From: a virus
Reading direction: 5' to 3' (one strand)
IMG/VR virus record: IMGVR_UViG_3300043448_000512
Span: 1 to 27,136 of that record
DNA length: 27,136 nt
The position numbers were made by a program, and so were the translations under genes. Each line of letters begins with the position of its first letter. The stretch's first letter is position 1. Positions 1-10,008 of this stretch are shown in pieces. The notes under the pieces were generated by a model. It did no database searches. It was not told the origin of the DNA and worked only from the letters and a program-made list of their open reading frames with translations.

Positions 1-3000
1 ACTTATTAACCGCTGGGTCAGTAAGTACATCTGCGAATGTTGACGCAAACATCATAAATTCAAATACTGAAAATGTCACTGGAAATGCAACAGTTGGTAA
101 CTTAATATCAAATGGTGTTGTTACAGCAACTGGATTAGTAAGAGGTGCTAATATATCTGCAGTTGCTAACATCACTGCTGGTAATGTTGTTTCTGCAAAT
201 AACATAACTACTTCAAATAATTTAACTGTTGGTAATTTAGCTAACGTTGCAAATTTAATTTCAACGACAAATATTAGTGCATACGGTAATGTTAAATCTA
301 ATATAGTCAATGCAAATACATTGGTTATTAATGCTAATGCAACACTTAATAATTTATCAGTGTCTAGTTTTGTTCAATCAAACTTAATTCCTAACGTAGA
401 CGATGCTTATTATTTAGGTATTCCTTCAAATAGTTGGCACAGTTTAGCAGTTAGTGATTCAGGTATTTCTATTGGTCAAACCTCATTGACAGCAAATGTA
501 ACTGAGTTAACAATAACAGCAACTAATACTATCATTCCATCAGCATCACTTACAGATTTAAATGTTGCAAACTATGCTAATTTAGGGTTTGTAAGTAACT
601 TAAGAATACTAGGTGGTAATGCAGGTGATGTATTATCGACAGATGGAAACGGAATCGTTTCATATGCTAACGTATTAACAATTGTTCCAGCTGCTGGTGG
701 CAATACTGAAATTCAATTTAATGACAATGGAGACTTTAACGCTTCTCCTTCTTTAAGATTTTATAAGAGTAATGGCGTAACTAGTGGAACATTCGCAGGT
801 AACGCTTCTAGATTATTTGGTATCACAGGTGCAAATATAACTGGACAAGTACCAAATGCAGTAGTTGCGACTACAGTAACTTTCCCATCACAAGCAAATA
901 TCACAGCAGTAGGAAATTTAAGTTCATTAAGTGTTGTGGGTAATCTAAGAGCAGGCAATGCTAATTTAGGAAACCTTGCAGTTGCAAATTTCTTAACAGG
1001 TGTATTAACCTCATCTAATCAACCTAACATTACTAATATAGGTAACCTTAATAATCTAACAGTAAGCAACATTGCTGGTGTAGTTAATTTTGAATATACA
1101 TCAAATGTAACACTTGGTCAAATTAGTAATTTACATATTGCTGGTGGGTTGAGTAATCAATACATAACAACTGATGGGTCTGGTAATCTATATTGGTCTT
1201 CACCAGTAGCTACCTCTGTAATTAATGGTTTAAGTGGAATGAATGTTGAACAAAATGGTAACATTGTGTTCACTGTAGCAGGATTTGGTAATAGATTTAG
1301 AATTGAGCAATCAACTTTCTCATCAAATGTACAAGGTTTATTTAATGAAGCAGTAAGTTTTTACTCAACTGTAAGCTTAGGTACAGTTGCAAATATCAGA
1401 ATATTAGGTGGTCAAACTGGGCAAGTTCTCACTACAACAGGAGTAGCAGGACAAATAGGTTGGGCAAGTGCTCCAGCAACTCAGTCTATTGTAAATGGTA
1501 ACAGTAATATTGTTGTAGGACCTAACACTAATATTCGTGTTAGCGTTGCAGGTACTCCTAACGTTGTATACTTTACTCAATTTGGTATAGAGACAGGTGT
1601 ATTACGTACTACTGACATAATAAACACTAATCTAGCAAGATTGGGTAATGTTGCTAATGTTAAAATTTACGGCGGTAATGCTAATGGTATATTAACAACT
1701 GACGGCACAGGTAATTTATTCTTTGCATCAGCACCAATTGCACCCACAATCGCAAATGGTTTAAGCAATGTCACTGTTGATTTGAGTGGTGATGTACGCA
1801 CTAGTGTAGCAGGGACACCTAACGTATTCATAGTAGCTAATACAGGAATCACTGTCAATGGTAGATCAAACCTAGGGTCAAATGCTAACGTAATCATTAC
1901 TGGTGGAGGAGCAAATCAGTTATTATCCACCGATGGAACAGGAAACTTAAGTTGGGTATCATCGCCACCAACATCACAAATTAGTAATGGAACAAGTAAT
2001 TTAACCATCAGTCAAAATGGAAATATAGTTGCTGTTGCTACAGGAACAACTGCACTTAATATTTCTAATTTAGGCATCAATGTTAATGGTGCTATTAATG
2101 CCACTGGTAATATTAACACAGATATTAATAGATTAAAAATAACAGGTGGCGTTGCTAATAGAATTCTAATTGCTGCTGATGCTAATGGTAATCTAGCTTG
2201 GGGCACTCTACCTGCAGCAAATCAAATAGCTGGTGGAAACAGCAACGTTTCAGTTAATCCAAATGCAAATGTGACTATTGGTGTTACTGGTGTTCCTAAT
2301 GTTGTTGTTGTGTCATCAAATAGAGTTAATATTACAGGTGATTTATCAGTTATAGGTAATGCAAACTTAGCTAATATAGACTCCTTAAATATCCCAGGTG
2401 GTAACGCAGGTGATGTTTTAAGTACAGATGGTACAGGAAACCTAAGTTTTGTAACCCCATCAGTTGGTACATCAATTGTTAACGGATCAAGTAATGTCCG
2501 TATTCCCGCAAGTGCTAGTAATATAACATTTGCAGTAAGCGGTACACCAAACGTATTTGTATTATCTCCGCAGTTAGCTAACTTAACAGGTAACTTAAGT
2601 GTTACTGGAAATGCAAATATAAATGGTAATGTAAACTTAGGTTCTGCATTAAGCGCAGCTGGTAACGTCATAGGATCAAATCTTATTACAGCGGGTGCGG
2701 TAACTGCAACAGGAAATATATCAACTTCTCTAAACTTATCTGTTACAGGTAGTGCAACAGTTACTGGTCAATTGAATACTGGTGTAGTGACTTTAGGTAA
2801 TTTAATGTCAGGATCTGGTAATATAAGTATTACCGGTAATATAACAGGAAATAGAATATTAGGAAATACATTAAGTACTACTGGTGACATCACTGGAAAT
2901 AACTTAGTTGCAGGAGCAAATGCAAATGTTGGTAATTTATTTGCAACTAACACAGTAAGTGCTGCAGGAAATATCGCTGCAGCTACAAATATAACTGCTG

Positions 3001-6000
3001 CAGGATCAATATCTGCAATAGGTAACATAACAGCAGACAGATTTATAGGAAATGGTGCATTACTCACGAATGTAACAGCAAACGTTGCACGTATTGCCAA
3101 TGGCGTAAGTAATATCAATATTCCAGTAGCAAACGGAAATATAACTGTAACAGTTGGTGGTGCAAGTGTCGCTACCATATCACCTGGTAACTTTAGTATT
3201 ACTCCTGACACAGGAATAGGTGGTAACTTAAGTGTATTTGAAAACATCACTGCAGGAAACCGAATCACTGCTAACGGTACTATAACTGCCGTTGGTAATA
3301 TTACAGGTAATTACTTATTTGGTAATGGTGCATTCTTAACTGGTGTTAACACAGATATATACAACGACGCCAATGTAGCAAATTACTTACCAAATTACAC
3401 CGGAAATATCAGCAGTGTCAATAATATTACTGCTTCCGGAATAGTTAATACAAGCGGATTAAGAGTATCGTATTTAAGTACCTCATCCAATACAACATTA
3501 ACTGCAAATAGAGCAGGTGCTCTAGTTGATGTTGTTAATAGCAGTTACCAAATTATATTGCCTACCCCAGTAGGAAATCAAGGTGTTAATTTTACATTTA
3601 GATTAAGACAATCGGGACAGTTTGTTACTCTCATAACACCTAGCGGAACATTTGAGGGATCAGGTTATACAGGAACAGGTACTGTAATAATTTCTTATGC
3701 TATTGGTCAATTCTTCTACGTTTACAGTGATGGTTCGAAGTACATAATTTCTGCAAGAATTGAATCGGAAACAGGTGCAGGATTAAGGGTTCGTACAGGT
3801 GTACAATCTACGTCAACAACAACTGGTGCATTAGTTGTTACAGGTGGTGCTGGGTTCAGTGGAAATATTTATTCAGGCGGTAACGCTGTAATTTCAGGTG
3901 CATTACAAATCGGTGGTTCATTTGTTGCTACCGGTGCAAATATTACTCAAGTAACAGGAAATGTATTTGGTAGAACTACAAGTAATATAGTAATTACAAA
4001 TGGTGACACAGGTAATGGTGAAATCGCCATACGTGCTGGTGGTGCCATAATTCAAACAATTAATAACGCAAACGTAACAGTAAATGGAAATATTACTGCG
4101 ACAGGTAATATCTCTGCATCAGGTAATTTCGCTGCTCCATTCGCAAACGTAACAGGAAATGTAACTACACCTACGATAATTGTAAACACGATTACTAGTA
4201 ACGCAACAAATAATGCTAACAGCACCACTAACATATTTGCTAATAGTGTTACTGCAGGTTTGTTAAGTGCTAATGGTAGTGTGGTTGTAAACAATTTAAT
4301 AGGAATTCATGCTAACGGTAATATCACTAACGTTCAGAACCTTCAAGTAAGTAATGTTAATGCACAAAATATTACAGCGCCTGTATTCAATACAGGAAAT
4401 ATTAGTGTTTCTGGTAATGTTGTAGCAAATGGTGTAGTCCATTCAAACAATGTTGGTACAGGTAATAACTTTAGAGTAGGTAATAGTGTTTGGTTAGGTG
4501 ATCGTAATACATCTGACAGTTTAGCTGTTAGAGGTCAGCAAAACGATACAGTTGGTTATGTAACATTTGGTTCTGACTCAACTGCTAAACTAGGTCGTAG
4601 CGGTACAGGACCATTAACATGGAATAGTAACTTATCTGTCAGTGGTACAATTACTGCTAATAATTTCGTTGGTAATATTAATGTAGCTAATACGGACCTT
4701 TCAGCAAACAGCTTTACTTCTAACACATTTACTGGTGGTAACTTTAATGGAAGATTAATTACTACAGTTACTGGTGCAAATACAGTAGAAATGATTCGTG
4801 CGAATATCGCAGGACCTACTAATGCCGATTACTTCAGTGTTGACGTTGGTGGCACTAATCAAGACTTTGGTTATGTTTCATTCAACACAGGCGATAATGG
4901 TTCAGAACCAATTTATTTCAGACAATATAATGGTTCTAATATTCAAAGACAAGTTACATTATTAGATCAAAGTGGTAATACAACTTTCCCTGGCAATATA
5001 AGCACAACAGGTAATGTAGCAGCTAGCAACTTAATAGGTAATTTAACTGCATTTATCGGTGCTCCGCAAACAGCAAACATTATTAATGCAGTAATGGCAG
5101 GTAGTGACGCATTTAGACTACAAATAGGTGGTAATCTATCTGACCAAGGATATGTTGCACTAGATGTAGGTGATGAGAATACTGAAAGTATTATATTCAG
5201 ACAATTTGCCGGAGCAAATTTTGCAACTGAAATACGTAGAGTAACATTACTTAATTCACAAGGTAACGCTACTTTCCCGCAAACTGTTTCTGCAACCGGG
5301 TTCTTAGGAACTAGTTTAAGTGTTTCTGGCTCAATAACAGGCGCTACTATTAGCGGTACTATTAGTACAACTGGAAATATAAATGCAGGCAATTTTGTTG
5401 GTAATCTATCTGCTACTCTTGCAAATGCAACTGTTTTTAATGGCGCTAGTATAAATTTAACATCTAGCGCAAACGTTGCTCAAGGAAGTGTGATTGCAAA
5501 TGTTTATGCAGGTAATACAGTAAGTGTTACAGGCACTATATCAGGAAGTAGTTTAATTGGTAACTTAACTGCCAGCGCATCTAATGTTACAAGCCGCACA
5601 GGTGGCAATATCAGCGTAACTGGCAATATTACTGCAAACAATGTTAGTACTGTAAGTGATGGCACAGGAAATAACTATGCGGTTGGGAATGACGCCTTTA
5701 TTGGGGATGCTAACGTAGCAGATACAATACTAATAAAAGGCCAAAGTAATCCTGGAAATGGTTTCATAATCTTTGGTACAGCAAATAATAGTCAAACCTT
5801 AGGTAGATCAGGAACAGGACCACTTACATACACCGGTAATATAAGTGCTACAGGAACTATCACAGCAAATAACTTTGTAGGTAATTTTAATATTGCAGGT
5901 AGCGATTTAACAGCTAATAGTTTCACTGGTAACAACTATTACGGTGGTAATTTCTTCGGAAAATTAACTACAAATACCATTACAGGTTCTAATACAGCAG

Positions 6001-9000
6001 AAATTATACGTTCCAACATTGCTGATAATGATTACTTTAGAGTGATTGTTGGTGGCACTGGAACAGATCAAGGTTACGTTTCTTTTGAAACAGGTGATGG
6101 TGGTAATGAGCCGATATACTTCAGACAGTATAACGGTGCAACTATACAGAATGAAGTTACACTATTAGATTCAACTGGTAATTCAATATTTGAAAATATT
6201 ACAGCGAACAACTTTGTTGGTAATTTACGTGTTACTACTCCTACAGTGTTTACTAATACTAGTATTGTTAGTGGTACAATGGCATCAACAGATGGATTTA
6301 GATTAGTAATTGGTGGTTCTGCTACAAACCAAGGATTTGTTAATATTGATACTACCGATGGGTCAAGTAATTCACCCACTCCAATCACATTTAGGCAGTT
6401 TAGTGGTTTAGCTTATAATTCATTAGTTCGTACATTAACTCTACTTGATAATAATGGGAACAGCGTTTTCCCTGGTAATATCACAGCATCTGGTAATGTT
6501 TCGGCATTAGGTAATCTTTCTGTTTCTGGTAACATTACAGTTCCTCAGTTAAATGCTGGTGGTAACATAAGCACAAGTGGAAATATTTCTGCAGCACAAA
6601 CTATAAGTGCTATAGGAAATATAAACACATCATCCACTTTAAATGCAACAACAGTTTCAGCGACCGGTTCAATTATAAGTAGTACTACTATAAGAGGTGC
6701 TACATTATCTGCAACAGGAGAGGTAAGTGTAAACGGTAATATAAGTGCCGTAGGTAATCTCACAGCAAACAGAGTTTCAGTAACACTTGTAACTGCAACA
6801 GGCAATATTAGTGCTGGTGTAAATCTTTCTGCTACAGGCAACGTTCAAGGAGGTACGTTGATTGGTAATGTATCAGCATCAGCAGCTTCTATAACAAGCT
6901 TAACTGGAACGAGCGCAAGTTTAACAGGTAATATAACAGGCGGCATATTAATTTCTACAGCAACAGGCACAGGGCAAAACTTTAGAATTGGTTCAAGAGC
7001 TTGGATTGGTGAAGTAAATGTAAATGACACTTTAATTGTAACAGGCCAACAGAACGCTGCAAATGGTTATATAATATTTGGTAATGGAAATAATAGCCAA
7101 AGTTTAGGTAGAGCAGGTACAGGACCGTTGACATATTCAGGAGATATGTCACTTAGTGGTAATGTGACTGCTAATAACTTTGCAGGAAATATTAATATTG
7201 GAAATGCAGACATCAGTGCAAATAGCTTCACATCTAATAATTTCTATGGTGGCAATTTCAACGGCTTACTTACATCAAACACATTAATAGGTTCAGCTAA
7301 TGGTAATCTAATCTTAGCTAATATGGCTACAAATGATTACTTTAGGTTGACAATTGGAGGAACAGGTGTAAATCAAGGATTTGCCTCGTTTGATGTAGGT
7401 GATGATGGTACAGAACCAATATATTTTAGACAGTACAATGGTGCAAATATACAGAATCAAGTTACACTACTTGATGCTGTGGGTAATACAATACTACCAA
7501 ATAGTCTAAGTGTTACATCAAACATTACCTTAGGTGGTAGTATAAGTTTAGGTGGCAATATTAGCACTAGTGGTAACATAACGGCTAATGTAATAAATGG
7601 TAATTTACAAGTATCAGTTAGTGGCACAACATCTGCTAACGTAATTTCAGCAGCAATGGCTAGCGGTGATAATTTTAGATTACAAGTTGGCGGAACAGGA
7701 ACAGATCAAGGATTCGCTTCCTTAGATATTGCTGATAATGGTAATGAACCTGTCTACGTCAGACAATATGTTAATGTAGCAGGTAATGCATTTGGTTCAA
7801 TCCTACGTCAGGCTACATTGTTAGGTTCAAGCGGTGAAACAATATTCCCCGGTGATTTAAGTGTAGGTGGCAATCTATCTGCTGCAGGAAATATTGTCAC
7901 TACAAGTAACTTCACAGTTGCGAACTTAAGCGCAACCGGAAACGTTCTTGCATCACAAAGAATAAGTGCTACAGGTAACATTACTACCGCATCAAATATT
8001 TCTGCAGTAGGAAGTATCATTGGTGGCTCATTTAGCACAGCAGGAATAATAAGTGCAACAGCAAATATTACTGCAGGAAATCTTACAACTGCAGGTCAAG
8101 TTTCAGCTACAGGTAATATTACAGGTGCAAATGTAATAGCTGGAAATCTTTCTGCAACTGGTAATGTTAACGCACCAACTCATATTGGTACAACTGTAAG
8201 TGTTTCAGGTAATATCACAGGTGCAAATCTATTTGGTAATTTAAGTGCAACGTCTGCAGTAATTACTAACTCAACAGGTACAACTGTAAGTGTAACAGGA
8301 AGCGTTACTGGAGGTACAGTAGTATCTAGTGCAACAGGTACTGGACAAAACTTTAGAGTAGGAACCACTACTTGGTTAGGCGATATTGGTGTCGTAGACA
8401 CGTTAATGTTAAGCAGCCAAGGCAACGCTGCAAATGGATATATCGTCTTTGGTAACGGAAACAATTCTGCTAAGTTAGGTCGTGCAGGAACAGGTCCATT
8501 GACATATTCAGGAGATATGTCTCTTAGTGGTAATCTAACAGCAGGTAATGTTCTAGCTAACTTCTCACTAACAGGTGATGTAAATGCAAATAGCTTTACG
8601 TCAAATAACTTCTTTGGTGGTAACCTAAACGGAACATTAACATGTAATACTCTAACAGGTACTCAAACTGCAAACTTGATATTAGCAAATATTGCTACTA
8701 GTGACTACTTCAGAGTAACCGTTGGTGGCACAGCAGCAGATAATGGATTTGTAAGTTTTGATGTTGGTGATAATGGAAACGAATCAATATTCTTTAGACA
8801 GTATACTGGTGCTTCAACTGTAACAAGAGAAATAACTCTACTTGATGCAGCTGGAAACACATCATTGCCTGGTAATTTATCTGTAGTTGGAAATATTACT
8901 ACTGCAAACAGTATTACTGCTAACAACTTCAATGGTAATTTAAATATTAGTGTTGCAGGTTCAACAACTGCAAATATAATTAATACAACTATTGCAGGAA

Positions 9001-9899
9001 GTGATTACTTTAGACTACAAGTAGGCGGTACAGGACCAGAATTAGGATTTGTGTCGTTGGATACTGCTAATGATGGTAATGAGCCAATATATGTTAGACA
9101 GTATATTTCAACACAGCCTAATCCATATAACGCAATCAATCGTCAGTTAACACTACTTGATAGTAATGGTCAGACAATATTACCGGGTAATCTAAGTGTA
9201 GCAGGCACCACTACAGTAGTAAACTTAACTGCTAGTGGTAGTTTAACCGGTGCTTTCATCTCTCCGACATTAACTGGTACAGCTAACGCCAATGTATTAC
9301 TCGGAACTATCGCAACTGATGACTACTATAGAATTCAGGTTGGTGGTACTAGTGCAAATGCTGGATTCTTGTCAATAGATACTGCAGATAATGGAAATGA
9401 ACCAATTTATGTACGTCAGTATACTACTGGTGGATCAGGACCGTTTACAACAGTTACTAGAGAACTTGCACTATTAGATAATACTGGTAACACAAGTTTA
9501 CCTGGCAACTTAATTATCAATGGATCAAATAGCACACAATTTGTAAGTGCTTTAGGTTCCGCTTACCGAATAGGATATAGAGGCTATCCAGTACAGTCAT
9601 TAAGTACAAGTTATACCGTAACTGTAAATGATCCTGGATTAACATTATTATTCAGTGGACAAAGTGGTGGCACATTGTTGAATATTCCTACAAATCTTTC
9701 AGCAGCTATTGCTATAGGTGCAGAAATGCGTATCATAAACAACGATGCATCTCAAAGTATCACAGTTCAACCTGCGATAGGGACCACACTAAGATATCAG
9801 GGCGGTACAGGAGCAAGAATACTGTCAACTTTTGCTGACGTTACATTAATTAAGGTCGCAACTGATACTTGGTACATAAACGGTTACGGCATAACTTAA
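1..9899 (+). CDS. Giant repeat-built tail fibre / adhesin-like protein (5' end outside window)
   Basis: The frame is open from the first complete codon (position 3) to the TAA at 9897-9899, giving at least 3298 residues with no natural start in view; the TTG at 321 is internal. The sequence is extremely rich in Gly, Asn, Ser, Thr, Ala and Ile/Val, lacks Cys-rich or catalytic motifs, and consists of short units of the GNITA / ATGNIS type. Larger modules are layered on this: seven STDGTGNLSW-type modules (about 590-2600) and nine DYFR..GG..EPIYFRQY..TLLD modules (about 4820-9490). An STSTTTGALVV motif near 3810, which I recall from marine phage fibres, follows a tip-like domain. The last ~110 residues look like a compact C-terminal domain. 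The likely role is host attachment as a long fibre; the repeats suggest beta-structured, probably trimeric shafts (inference). It lies upstream of a late-type promoter and a second virion-type gene. A non-fibre surface or decoration protein is the main alternative. Confidence 0.75.
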   Translation, partial: LLTAGSVSTSANVDANIINSNTENVTGNATVGNLISNGVVTATGLVRGANISAVANITAGNVVSANNITTSNNLTVGNLANVANLISTTNISAYGNVKSNIVNANTLVINANATLNNLSVSSFVQSNLIPNVDDAYYLGIPSNSWHSLAVSDSGISIGQTSLTANVTELTITATNTIIPSASLTDLNVANYANLGFVSNLRILGGNAGDVLSTDGNGIVSYANVLTIVPAAGGNTEIQFNDNGDFNASPSLRFYKSNGVTSGTFAGNASRLFGITGANITGQVPNAVVATTVTFPSQANITAVGNLSSLSVVGNLRAGNANLGNLAVANFLTGVLTSSNQPNITNIGNLNNLTVSNIAGVVNFEYTSNVTLGQISNLHIAGGLSNQYITTDGSGNLYWSSPVATSVINGLSGMNVEQNGNIVFTVAGFGNRFRIEQSTFSSNVQGLFNEAVSFYSTVSLGTVANIRILGGQTGQVLTTTGVAGQIGWASAPATQSIVNGNSNIVVGPNTNIRVSVAGTPNVVYFTQFGIETGVLRTTDIINTNLARLGNVANVKIYGGNANGILTTDGTGNLFFASAPIAPTIANGLSNVTVDLSGDVRTSVAGTPNVFIVANTGITVNGRSNLGSNANVIITGGGANQLLSTDGTGNLSWVSSPPTSQISNGTSNLTISQNGNIVAVATGTTALNISNLGINVNGAINATGNINTDINRLKITGGVANRILIAADANGNLAWGTLPAANQIAGGNSNVSVNPNANVTIGVTGVPNVVVVSSNRVNITGDLSVIGNANLANIDSLNIPGGNAGDVLSTDGTGNLSFVTPSVGTSIVNGSSNVRIPASASNITFAVSGTPNVFVLSPQLANLTGNLSVTGNANINGNVNLGSALSAAGNVIGSNLITAGAVTATGNISTSLNLSVTGSATVTGQLNTGVVTLGNLMSGSGNISITGNITGNRILGNTLSTTGDITGNNLVAGANANVGNLFATNTVSAAGNIAAATNITAAGSISAIGNITADRFIGNGALLTNVTANVARIANGVSNINIPVANGNITVTVGGASVATISPGNFSITPDTGIGGNLSVFENITAGNRITANGTITAVGNITGNYLFGNGAFLTGVNTDIYNDANVANYLPNYTGNISSVNNITASGIVNTSGLRVSYLSTSSNTTLTANRAGALVDVVNSSYQIILPTPVGNQGVNFTFRLRQSGQFVTLITPSGTFEGSGYTGTGTVIISYAIGQFFYVYSDGSKYIISARIESETGAGLRVRTGVQSTSTTTGALVVTGGAGFSGNIYSGGNAVISGALQIGGSFVATGANITQVTGNVFGRTTSNIVITNGDTGNGEIAIRAGGAIIQTINNANVTVNGNITATGNISASGNFAAPFANVTGNVTTPTIIVNTITSNATNNANSTTNIFANSVTAGLLSANGSVVVNNLIGIHANGNITNVQNLQVSNVNAQNITAPVFNTGNISVSGNVVANGVVHSNNVGTGNNFRVGNSVWLGDRNTSDSLAVRGQQNDTVGYVTFGSDSTAKLGRSGTGPLTWNSNLSVSGTITANNFVGNINVANTDLSANSFTSNTFTGGNFNGRLITTVTGANTVEMIRANIAGPTNADYFSVDVGGTNQDFGYVSFNTGDNGSEPIYFRQYNGSNIQRQVTLLDQSGNTTFPGNISTTGNVAASNLIGNLTAFIGAPQTANIINAVMAGSDAFRLQIGGNLSDQGYVALDVGDENTESIIFRQFAGANFATEIRRVTLLNSQGNATFPQTVSATGFLGTSLSVSGSITGATISGTISTTGNINAGNFVGNLSATLANATVFNGASINLTSSANVAQGSVIANVYAGNTVSVTGTISGSSLIGNLTASASNVTSRTGGNISVTGNITANNVSTVSDGTGNNYAVGNDAFIGDANVADTILIKGQSNPGNGFIIFGTANNSQTLGRSGTGPLTYTGNISATGTITANNFVGNFNIAGSDLTANSFTGNNYYGGNFFGKLTTNTITGSNTAEIIRSNIADNDYFRVIVGGTGTDQGYVSFETGDGGNEPIYFRQYNGATIQNEVTLLDSTGNSIFENITANNFVGNLRVTTPTVFTNTSIVSGTMASTDGFRLVIGGSATNQGFVNIDTTDGSSNSPTPITFRQFSGLAYNSLVRTLTLLDNNGNSVFPGNITASGNVSALGNLSVSGNITVPQLNAGGNISTSGNISAAQTISAIGNINTSSTLNATTVSATGSIISSTTIRGATLSATGEVSVNGNISAVGNLTANRVSVTLVTATGNISAGVNLSATGNVQGGTLIGNVSASAASITSLTGTSASLTGNITGGILISTATGTGQNFRIGSRAWIGEVNVNDTLIVTGQQNAANGYIIFGNGNNSQSLGRAGTGPLTYSGDMSLSGNVTANNFAGNINIGNADISANSFTSNNFYGGNFNGLLTSNTLIGSANGNLILANMATNDYFRLTIGGTGVNQGFASFDVGDDGTEPIYFRQYNGANIQNQVTLLDAVGNTILPNSLSVTSNITLGGSISLGGNISTSGNITANVINGNLQVSVSGTTSANVISAAMASGDNFRLQVGGTGTDQGFASLDIADNGNEPVYVRQYVNVAGNAFGSILRQATLLGSSGETIFPGDLSVGGNLSAAGNIVTTSNFTVANLSATGNVLASQRISATGNITTASNISAVGSIIGGSFSTAGIISATANITAGNLTTAGQVSATGNITGANVIAGNLSATGNVNAPTHIGTTVSVSGNITGANLFGNLSATSAVITNSTGTTVSVTGSVTGGTVVSSATGTGQNFRVGTTTWLGDIGVVDTLMLSSQGNAANGYIVFGNGNNSAKLGRAGTGPLTYSGDMSLSGNLTAGNVLANFSLTGDVNANSFTSNNFFGGNLNGTLTCNTLTGTQTANLILANIATSDYFRVTVGGTAADNGFVSFDVGDNGNESIFFRQYTGASTVTREITLLDAAGNTSLPGNLSVVGNITTANSITANNFNGNLNISVAGSTTANIINTTIAGSDYFRLQVGGTGPELGFVSLDTANDGNEPIYVRQYISTQPNPYNAINRQLTLLDSNGQTILPGNLSVAGTTTVVNLTASGSLTGAFISPTLTGTANANVLLGTIATDDYYRIQVGGTSANAGFLSIDTADNGNEPIYVRQYTTGGSGPFTTVTRELALLDNTGNTSLPGNLIINGSNSTQFVSALGSAYRIGYRGYPVQSLSTSYTVTVNDPGLTLLFSGQSGGTLLNIPTNLSAAIAIGAEMRIINNDASQSITVQPAIGTTLRYQGGTGARILSTFADVTLIKVATDTWYINGYGIT
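590..2600 (+). repeat. Seven diverged coding modules (GG.....LSTDGTGNLSW type) in the giant fibre gene
   Basis: Protein-level tandem repeat of roughly 80 residues. Each copy has a GG-x(4)-[LI]-[ST]-T-D-G-x-G-[NQ]-[LI]-x-[WFY] core, followed by an NG.SN[IV].[IV] segment and a [VF].GTPNV-type segment. Copies begin near 600, 1135, 1395, 1665, 1890, 2140 and 2385. They have diverged too far to be obvious DNA repeats, so the array is old or under diversifying change. An eighth partial relative (ANGVSNINIP) is seen near 3090. Boundaries are approximate. Confidence 0.75.
4440..9490 (+). repeat. Four long and nine short repeated modules in the giant fibre gene
   Basis: A long module of about 180 residues occurs four times, starting near 4460, 5668, 6972 and 8343. 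It runs from a [WF][LI]G[DE] segment through a GYI.FG..N....LGR.GTGPLT core and an ANSFTSNNF..GN segment to a DYFR module. The shorter DYFR module of about 50 residues (DYFR..[IV]GGT...GF.S.D..D.GNEPIY.RQY ... TLLD) occurs nine times, near 4824, 5101, 6028, 6289, 7333, 7666, 8698, 8998 and 9316. Five of these lie outside the four long modules. This indicates repeated duplication of two nested units. Boundaries are approximate. Confidence 0.8.
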
Positions 9900-9905
9900 A
9901 ACCAC

Positions 9906-9968
9906 CAGTTGGGGATAAATACATATGTTCTCTCTCTATATGGGAGACTTATGCAGTTCCCCAACTGC
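9906..9968 (+). promoter_or_regulatory. Two mutually exclusive hairpins in the leader of the 10009 gene
   Basis: A 10-nt perfect inverted repeat (cagttgggga at 9906-9915 and tccccaactg at 9958-9967) can form a long hairpin. The right arm can instead pair locally as gcagtt-cccc-aactgc (9953-9968). The two structures cannot coexist. No U-tract follows, so this is not a clear terminator. The left arm overlaps the late-type octamer at 9914-9921, so transcripts begun there would contain only the short hairpin. Confidence 0.5.
9914..9921 (+). promoter_or_regulatory. Late-type promoter octamer GATAAATA upstream of the 10009 virion gene
   Basis: It matches T4 late TATAAATA at 7 of 8 positions. By T4 spacing (octamer at -13 to -6) transcription would start near 9927, leaving a leader of about 82 nt before ATG 10009. 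That leader carries aaggag at 9993-9998. Confidence 0.6.
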
Positions 9969-10008
9969 GTAGGACCTAGAACGTTCACATTTAAGGAGAT
10001 TAAACAAA

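Noticed and set aside
761-8932. A dozen minus-strand open frames of 60-166 residues opposite the giant fibre gene
   Set aside because: They are hydrophobic Val/Leu/Pro-rich mirror translations of the biased GNITA-type codons, without ribosome binding sites or recognisable domains.
321-9899. Taking TTG 321 as the start of the giant fibre gene
   Set aside because: The same frame is open to position 3 with identical repeat composition, and no ribosome binding site precedes 321. The gene is cut by the window edge.
1-9899. CRISPR array or DNA satellite, because of the dense repetition
   Set aside because: The repetition is at protein level with diverged DNA and an intact reading frame. There are no identical direct repeats with unique spacers.
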